Shown piece after piece: positions 60,127 through 64,000 of a stretch of DNA of 64,000 bases. The notes beneath the pieces are model-generated. The model saw only the letters and a list, made by a program, of their open reading frames with translations, had not been told where the DNA came from and ran no database searches. Source of the stretch: Pedobacter foliorum. GTDB lineage: Bacteria; Bacteroidota; Bacteroidia; Sphingobacteriales; Sphingobacteriaceae. The DNA is taken from NCBI RefSeq assembly GCF_013266735.1, contig NZ_JABSNU010000002.1, positions 434,001-498,000 of the forward strand, read 5' to 3'. A program made the translations under genes and the position numbers. The first letter of the stretch is position 1, and each line of letters starts with the position of its first letter.

Positions 60127-60504
60127 ATGAAAACTGATTTTGTAGAAATTTTTCAAACCATTAGGGCGTCGCTGCAGCCTTACGCTACTGTGGGTTTTAG
60201 TAATAGAATAAACAGTGAGACTTCGTTTGATCTGTGGAGTGATAAAAATGTGATTATTGAAGGCAAAAAAAAGAATGAGGTTTTTTTTGCAAGTGTTACT
60301 ATACAAAAGGAACATGTTGGCTTCTACTATATGCCTGTTTATGCTGAGCCGGATATGAAAAAAATTCTTGATCCCAATTTGCTTAAATTGCTGAAAGGGA
60401 AGTCGTGCTTCCATATCAAAAAACTTGATGATACATTGATGTCTGAAATTGAAGATGCGCTTGCAGCGGGGTTTAAACTTTATAAAGAGAAGGGTTGGGT
60501 ATAG
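60127..60504 (+). CDS. DUF1801-like protein
   Basis: A 125-residue cytoplasmic protein with an alpha/beta pattern (V-E-I-F-Q-T-I-R-A-S-L-Q-P near the start, G-F-Y-Y-M-P-V-Y and K-K-L-D-D-T-L mid-protein). It resembles the DUF1801/YdhG family of small proteins with no assigned role. It overlaps the following gene by ten bases, which suggests coupling. Confidence 0.65.
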   Translation: MKTDFVEIFQTIRASLQPYATVGFSNRINSETSFDLWSDKNVIIEGKKKNEVFFASVTIQKEHVGFYYMPVYAEPDMKKILDPNLLKLLKGKSCFHIKKLDDTLMSEIEDALAAGFKLYKEKGWV

Positions 60505-61304
60505 CAAAGGTTTGGCAAGATGATGTAATTGCCAGTTTTAAGGATATTGGTGTTACTACAGATTATATTGAATCGCCAGATTATTGTTTATTATCGGTTG
60601 GTTTTGGAAATGTTGTAATACATTGCATTTCATTTGAAAATACCTGCCGTCCTGAGGATCTCGTTTCCTTACAGGAAGCGTATCAATTGAAAGGTATCTC
60701 CCTGGTTCATTTATGGGAAGATATATGGGCAACTAGAAAAGCGCAGGTGATTGGACGGATTTCGTCTATTCTTGGATTGAATAAGCGAATACATGCGCGC
60801 AAAACCAAAATTGTTCCTATTACGCAAAAGGAAGCTGATGATTTCTTAAATGAAAACCATTTACAGGCATCGGCGAAATCTAAATATAAATTTGGTTTAA
60901 ATTTGGATGATCAGCTTATTGCGGTAGGTTGTTTCAGTAATCTTAGATATATGAAAGGTCTTAAGCCGGGGTATAGGTCTGCTGAGTTGATCCGTTTTGC
61001 GTCTTTAACTGGATTTACTGTAATAGGCGGCTTTAGTAAGTTGCTAAAGCATTTCATTCAAACTTTTAATCCTGATGATGTAATGAGCTATGCGGATAGG
61101 GATTCGTCATTAGGGAAAGCTTATGAGCAATCAGGTTTTAAGCTTGCCGATATTACACCACCTGCAGAGATATGGTTAAAGCGAGATACTTTAGTGAGGT
61201 ATTTTCCTCATCGATTACCCGTTAATAGTGACGGTTCTTTGATGGATGATGAATATATAAAGGTTTATAATACGGGGAATTTAAAATATATTTTATACTT
61301 ATAA
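60495..61304 (+). CDS. Two-domain protein resembling phage endonuclease/GNAT-like proteins
   Basis: A 269-residue protein starting at TTG 60495, inside the previous gene; no in-frame ATG comes early enough. The N-terminal part has L-V-H-L-W-E-D-I-W followed by K-A-Q-V-I-G-R-I-S-S-I-L-G and R-I-H-A-R-K-T-K-I, which I recall from phage proteins with VSR-like nuclease remnants. The C-terminal part has F-L-N-E-N-H-L-Q, A-E-L-I-R-F-A-S, G-G-F-S-K-L-L-K-H-F, Y-A-D-R-D-S-S-L-G and Y-E-Q-S-G-F-K, a GNAT-like pattern from the same proteins. Function unknown. Its stop overlaps the miaA start by one base. Confidence 0.6.
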   Translation: MGIAKVWQDDVIASFKDIGVTTDYIESPDYCLLSVGFGNVVIHCISFENTCRPEDLVSLQEAYQLKGISLVHLWEDIWATRKAQVIGRISSILGLNKRIHARKTKIVPITQKEADDFLNENHLQASAKSKYKFGLNLDDQLIAVGCFSNLRYMKGLKPGYRSAELIRFASLTGFTVIGGFSKLLKHFIQTFNPDDVMSYADRDSSLGKAYEQSGFKLADITPPAEIWLKRDTLVRYFPHRLPVNSDGSLMDDEYIKVYNTGNLKYILYL

Positions 61305-62230
61305 TGCATCAAAATCCTTTACTGGTTATACTAGGTCCAACTGCATCAGGTAAAACCAAATTAGCTGTTAGACTAGCCGAATCCTTAAATGGGGAGGTCA
61401 TTAGTGCGGATAGCAGGCAGGTCTTTAAGGGAATGGATATCGGTACAGGTAAAGATCTCAATGAGTATTTAATTAATGGAAGAGCTATTCCATATCACCT
61501 GATAGATCATAAGCTGGCTGGTGAAAGGTATAATGTAAATGAATTTAAGGAAGACTTTTATAAGGTTTATAAAGCGTTAACAGATAAACATGTTCTACCT
61601 ATACTTTGTGGTGGCACAGGAATGTATGTTCATAGTATTCTTCAAAATCATGAATATACTGCCATACCTGCAAATCATCAATTAAGAGACATCTTAAAAG
61701 AATTGGATATAGAATTGTTAAGAGCCAAATTGTCTAATTATACATCTGAATTTACAAAGCACGCTGACCAGTCATCTCATAAAAGAATGATCAGGGCAAT
61801 TGAAATAGCAGAATACCTTACTCATAACGACTTACAGGTTATTGAAAGACCCAAAATTGACCCACTAGTTATTGGTTTAACTTCTGACGTTGAACTTCGC
61901 AGACAGAAAGTTATCGATCGCCTTGAACTTAGGTTTGATGAAGGAATGATTGATGAGGTGAAAAGATTGCTTGATGAAGGTGTTACTAAAGACGATCTGG
62001 TATTTTATGGTTTAGAGTATAAATTTGTAGCAGCATACCTTTTTGATGAGCTTACTTATTCGGAATTAAAAGAAAGGCTCGCAATTGCTATATGCCAGTT
62101 TGCAAAACGTCAAATGACATTTTTTAGAAAAATGGAGAAGGATGGGGTTAAGATAAATTGGTTTAATACGGAATTGGATTCTGATGAGATATTTGAAGAG
62201 GTGGTAGCAGTTTATAAAAGTAAATATTAG
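61304..62230 (+). CDS. miaA: tRNA dimethylallyltransferase
   Basis: A 308-residue enzyme that isopentenylates A37 of tRNAs reading UNN codons. The P-loop G-P-T-A-S-G-K-T-K is at the N-terminus, followed by S-A-D-S-R-Q-V-F-K-G-M-D-I-G-T-G-K, G-G-T-G-M-Y, and F-A-K-R-Q-M-T-F-F-R near the C-terminus. All match MiaA. It starts one base inside the preceding gene. Confidence 0.95.
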   Translation: MHQNPLLVILGPTASGKTKLAVRLAESLNGEVISADSRQVFKGMDIGTGKDLNEYLINGRAIPYHLIDHKLAGERYNVNEFKEDFYKVYKALTDKHVLPILCGGTGMYVHSILQNHEYTAIPANHQLRDILKELDIELLRAKLSNYTSEFTKHADQSSHKRMIRAIEIAEYLTHNDLQVIERPKIDPLVIGLTSDVELRRQKVIDRLELRFDEGMIDEVKRLLDEGVTKDDLVFYGLEYKFVAAYLFDELTYSELKERLAIAICQFAKRQMTFFRKMEKDGVKINWFNTELDSDEIFEEVVAVYKSKY

Positions 62231-62307
62231 CTCAATGGCATGCAATTTGTAAATGTTTAAATGTATAGTAAAAAGCTATACACTAAATTTAAATAAACGA
62301 TCAAAAA

Positions 62308-62811
62308 ATGAAAAATTCTACAAAATTCTTTGCTACTGCAGTAGCTGCGGTGGCGTTATTCTTCACTACTAGTGCTAATGCTCAAAAATTAGGTGTTGGA
62401 ATTAATTTAGGAGTTCCAACAACTGATGGCTATAGCTTTGCTGTTGGTGCAGATGCCCGTTTACAATTTGATGTTTCAAAACAAGTATCTATTCCGGTAA
62501 CCGCTGGTTATACTCATTTTCTTGGAAAAACAGTTGGCGGATTTGATGTGCCTGATTTTGGTTACATTCCACTTAAAGGCGGTGTAAAAGTATTCTTTGA
62601 TGAAACCGGTTCAGGGCTTTATGGTCTAGGTGAAATAGGAGCAGGTTTTGGTGTAACTAAAGGTTCCGGAACTTCTTTTCTTTACTCTCCGGCTGTTGGA
62701 TATGCTTTTAGCAGCGGTTTGGATTTAGGTGTAAAATATGAAGGCCTTTCAAAAGGTGGGGGTAATTTAGGACAAGTAGCTTTGCGTATAGCTTACGGGT
62801 TTAAGTTGTAG
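62308..62811 (+). CDS. Small outer-membrane beta-barrel protein
   Basis: A 167-residue protein with a Sec signal ending T-S-A-N-A-Q. The mature part is a run of amphipathic strands with Gly/aromatic alternation (V-G-I-N-L-G-V-P, F-A-V-G-A-D-A-R-L-Q-F, L-G-V-K-Y-E-G-L) and a C-terminal F-K-L. This is the PF13505-like eight-strand barrel pattern. Ligand or role unknown. A clear hairpin terminator follows. Confidence 0.8.
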   Translation: MKNSTKFFATAVAAVALFFTTSANAQKLGVGINLGVPTTDGYSFAVGADARLQFDVSKQVSIPVTAGYTHFLGKTVGGFDVPDFGYIPLKGGVKVFFDETGSGLYGLGEIGAGFGVTKGSGTSFLYSPAVGYAFSSGLDLGVKYEGLSKGGGNLGQVALRIAYGFKL

Positions 62812-62828
62812 TAACCAAACTATATGTA

Positions 62829-62863
62829 GAAAGCCCTGTCTGGATTTCCCGGCAGGGCTTTCG
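62829..62863 (+). terminator. Terminator after the beta-barrel gene
   Basis: Arms GAAAGCCCTG and CAGGGCTTTC form a stem around a short loop, 17 bases after the stop codon. Confidence 0.75.
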
Positions 62864-62944
62864 TGTTCTTAATATATTACCTGTTTATTCTTTTTGGAAG
62901 AAGTAAGTAAATTATAATACTGAAATAGAATAATTTATTTGAAT

Positions 62945-62970
62945 CCTTTGATTTTTTCAAAGGGTTTTTT
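62945..62970 (+). terminator. Second terminator-like hairpin
   Basis: CCTTTGA and TCAAAGG pair around a T-rich loop, followed by GTTTTTT. It may be a back-up terminator or the end of an unannotated short transcript. Confidence 0.6.
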
Positions 62971-63104
62971 AGTTATTTAAAATAAAAATGGGTATTTTAA
63001 CCACAAAACAAAGAGGTGGGGCTATTTTAGGATTATACAAGCATGCTTTTGCTGTTCTAGAACTATTAATAGATTCATTAATTCATAAAAAATATAGATA
63101 AAGT

Positions 63105-63641
63105 ATGAAAAAATATCTTGCGGTCGGGGTTCTGTTTATGGCTCTGTCTTGTACAAATACAGATAAAAAAAATACAGAAGCTTCAACAGATACCTTATCT
63201 GAAAAGAAGGTAGTAACTACAGCTGTTGTTGAATTAGCCGATAGTAAAGTTCAAAATATTTACAATGGTTATATCTATTTAAAAGATGCATTGGTAGAAT
63301 CTAAATTTGAAGATGCTCAAAAAGCAGCATCTCAGTTAAAAACTATTTTAGCAAGTTTTCCAGGGTGTGAGAATACAGCAACAATTGCAGAGAAGATAGC
63401 TGCGGCTAAAGATATCGCAGGTCAAAGAAAAGAATTTACTTATTTGAGTTCAGATGTAATTGCGATGTTTAAACATGCAGATTTAAAAAAGGGCTCTATT
63501 TATGTTCAACATTGCCCTATGGCCAATAAAGGTGAAGGAGGTGATTGGCTTGCTTCGGAAAAACAGATTCAAAATCCTTATTATGGGGATGAAATGATGG
63601 ATTGCGGTGCAGTTTTAGAAGAGATCAAAAGCAATAAGTAG
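63105..63641 (+). CDS. DUF3347 lipoprotein
   Basis: A 178-residue lipoprotein (M-A-L-S-C, Cys near residue 16) whose mature part carries a DUF3347 domain: a helical segment (V-Q-N-I-Y-N-G-Y-I-Y-L-K-D-A-L-V) and the C-terminal Y-V-Q-H-C-P-M-A-N-K-G-E-G-G-D-W-L and N-P-Y-Y-G-D-E-M-M-D-C-G motifs. The conserved His, Met and Cys residues resemble copper-binding sites; this domain often occurs with CusB/CzcB efflux proteins. A periplasmic copper-handling role is plausible. Confidence 0.83.
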   Translation: MKKYLAVGVLFMALSCTNTDKKNTEASTDTLSEKKVVTTAVVELADSKVQNIYNGYIYLKDALVESKFEDAQKAASQLKTILASFPGCENTATIAEKIAAAKDIAGQRKEFTYLSSDVIAMFKHADLKKGSIYVQHCPMANKGEGGDWLASEKQIQNPYYGDEMMDCGAVLEEIKSNK

Positions 63642-63731
63642 ATTATTAATCTTACTTGATTTTGACCCACATTTAATAATTATTTAACAGCTTTGTTATA
63701 CATGATTAAATGCTAATAGAAAAGGATTAGT

Positions 63732-63739
63732 TAGTTTTG
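63732..63739 (+). promoter_or_regulatory. Possible -7 box for citrate synthase
   Basis: TAGTTTTG matches TAnnTTTG and lies 25 bases before ATG 63765. No TTG at the right spacing was found, so this is weak. Confidence 0.3.
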
Positions 63740-63764
63740 TTTATTATAAATTTAAGATATATAT

Positions 63765-64000
63765 ATGTCAGATATTGCAGAAATTAAGATTGACGGGAAG
63801 GTGTACCAATTCCCGGTTATAACAGGTTCCGAAGGAGAGAAGGCGATAGATATTTCCAAACTTAGAGATTTAACGGGGCATATCACTTTAGATTTTGGTT
63901 ACAAAAACACAGGGTCAACAAAAAGTGCCATTACTTTTCTCGATGGAGAAAAAGGAATTCTAAAATACCGTGGTTACCCTATTGAAGAGTTAGCAGAAAA
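63765..64000 (+). CDS. gltA: Citrate synthase, N-terminal part
   Basis: The window ends inside this gene; about 78 residues are visible. The N-terminus (M-S-D-I-A-E-I-K-I-D-G-K, G-F-K-like region D-F-G-Y-K-N-T-G-S-T-K-S-A-I-T-F-L-D-G) and I-L-K-Y-R-G-Y-P-I-E-E-L match the start of type II (hexameric, NADH-sensitive-type) citrate synthase. It would condense acetyl-CoA and oxaloacetate in the TCA cycle. Confidence 0.92.
   Translation, partial: MSDIAEIKIDGKVYQFPVITGSEGEKAIDISKLRDLTGHITLDFGYKNTGSTKSAITFLDGEKGILKYRGYPIEELAE

Noticed and set aside
1..64000. CRISPR arrays, tRNA or rRNA genes, insertion sequences
   Set aside because: No regularly spaced repeats, cloverleaf arms, rRNA-like stretches or transposase motifs were seen on reading both strands.

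Overview
The window looks like a chromosomal segment of a Bacteroidota bacterium, most likely from the Sphingobacteriaceae (Pedobacter-like). The evidence is AT-rich DNA, promoters with a TAnnTTTG -7 box, almost no Shine-Dalgarno sequences, many Cys-lipobox lipoproteins, an OmpA protein with a thrombospondin-3 linker, an S46 dipeptidyl-peptidase and a DUF3347 lipoprotein. The genus is an inference. No tRNA, rRNA, CRISPR array or insertion sequence was seen.

Region 1 (1-12.3 kb) is mixed housekeeping and envelope genes. It holds a PCMD-like lipoprotein, a secreted alpha/beta hydrolase, a frameshifted gene, a two-gene ABC exporter, an SDR oxidoreductase, TerC, an OmpA-type porin, a beta-CASP RNase-like metallo-hydrolase, a YeeZ-like epimerase, a cold-shock protein and a glycine-zipper lipoprotein. 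Several of these end in clear hairpin terminators.

Region 2 (12.5-32 kb) is an exopolysaccharide locus. It runs: small lipoprotein, free receiver protein, sugar-phosphate transferase fused to a pseudo-receiver, short TolC-like protein, Wzc-like co-polymerase with a degenerate kinase domain, Wzy/ligase, glycosyltransferases, a 30-residue membrane protein, O-acyltransferases, and a Tat-exported GMC oxidoreductase pair. A beta-helix lipoprotein, an ATP-grasp enzyme, a Wzx flippase and two more glycosyltransferases follow. Together these could make, modify, flip, polymerise and export a surface polysaccharide. Inverted repeats lie just before the first gene and inside the operon.

Region 3 (32-48.7 kb, minus strand) is a four-gene biosynthetic operon that meets the polysaccharide locus tail to tail. 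An A-PCP-KS-AT-ACP-aminotransferase protein (2197 aa) is followed by a C-A(MT)-PCP-C-A-PCP-TE protein (2807 aa), an Sfp-type phosphopantetheinyl transferase and a periplasmic LytR-CpsA-Psr (LCP) protein. The predicted product is a short N-methylated peptide carrying a beta-amino ketide unit. The LCP gene hints at a link to envelope polymers. This is the most promising candidate for an undescribed system.

Region 4 (48.9-64 kb) returns to core genes: two small conserved proteins, a lipoprotein, an S46 peptidase, free-methionine-sulfoxide reductase, 3-methyladenine glycosylase, kynureninase, a bestrophin-like channel, an HDAC-like hydrolase, topoisomerase III, a UlaG-like metallo-hydrolase, a DUF1801-like protein, a phage-like two-domain protein, MiaA, a beta-barrel protein, a DUF3347 lipoprotein and the start of citrate synthase.
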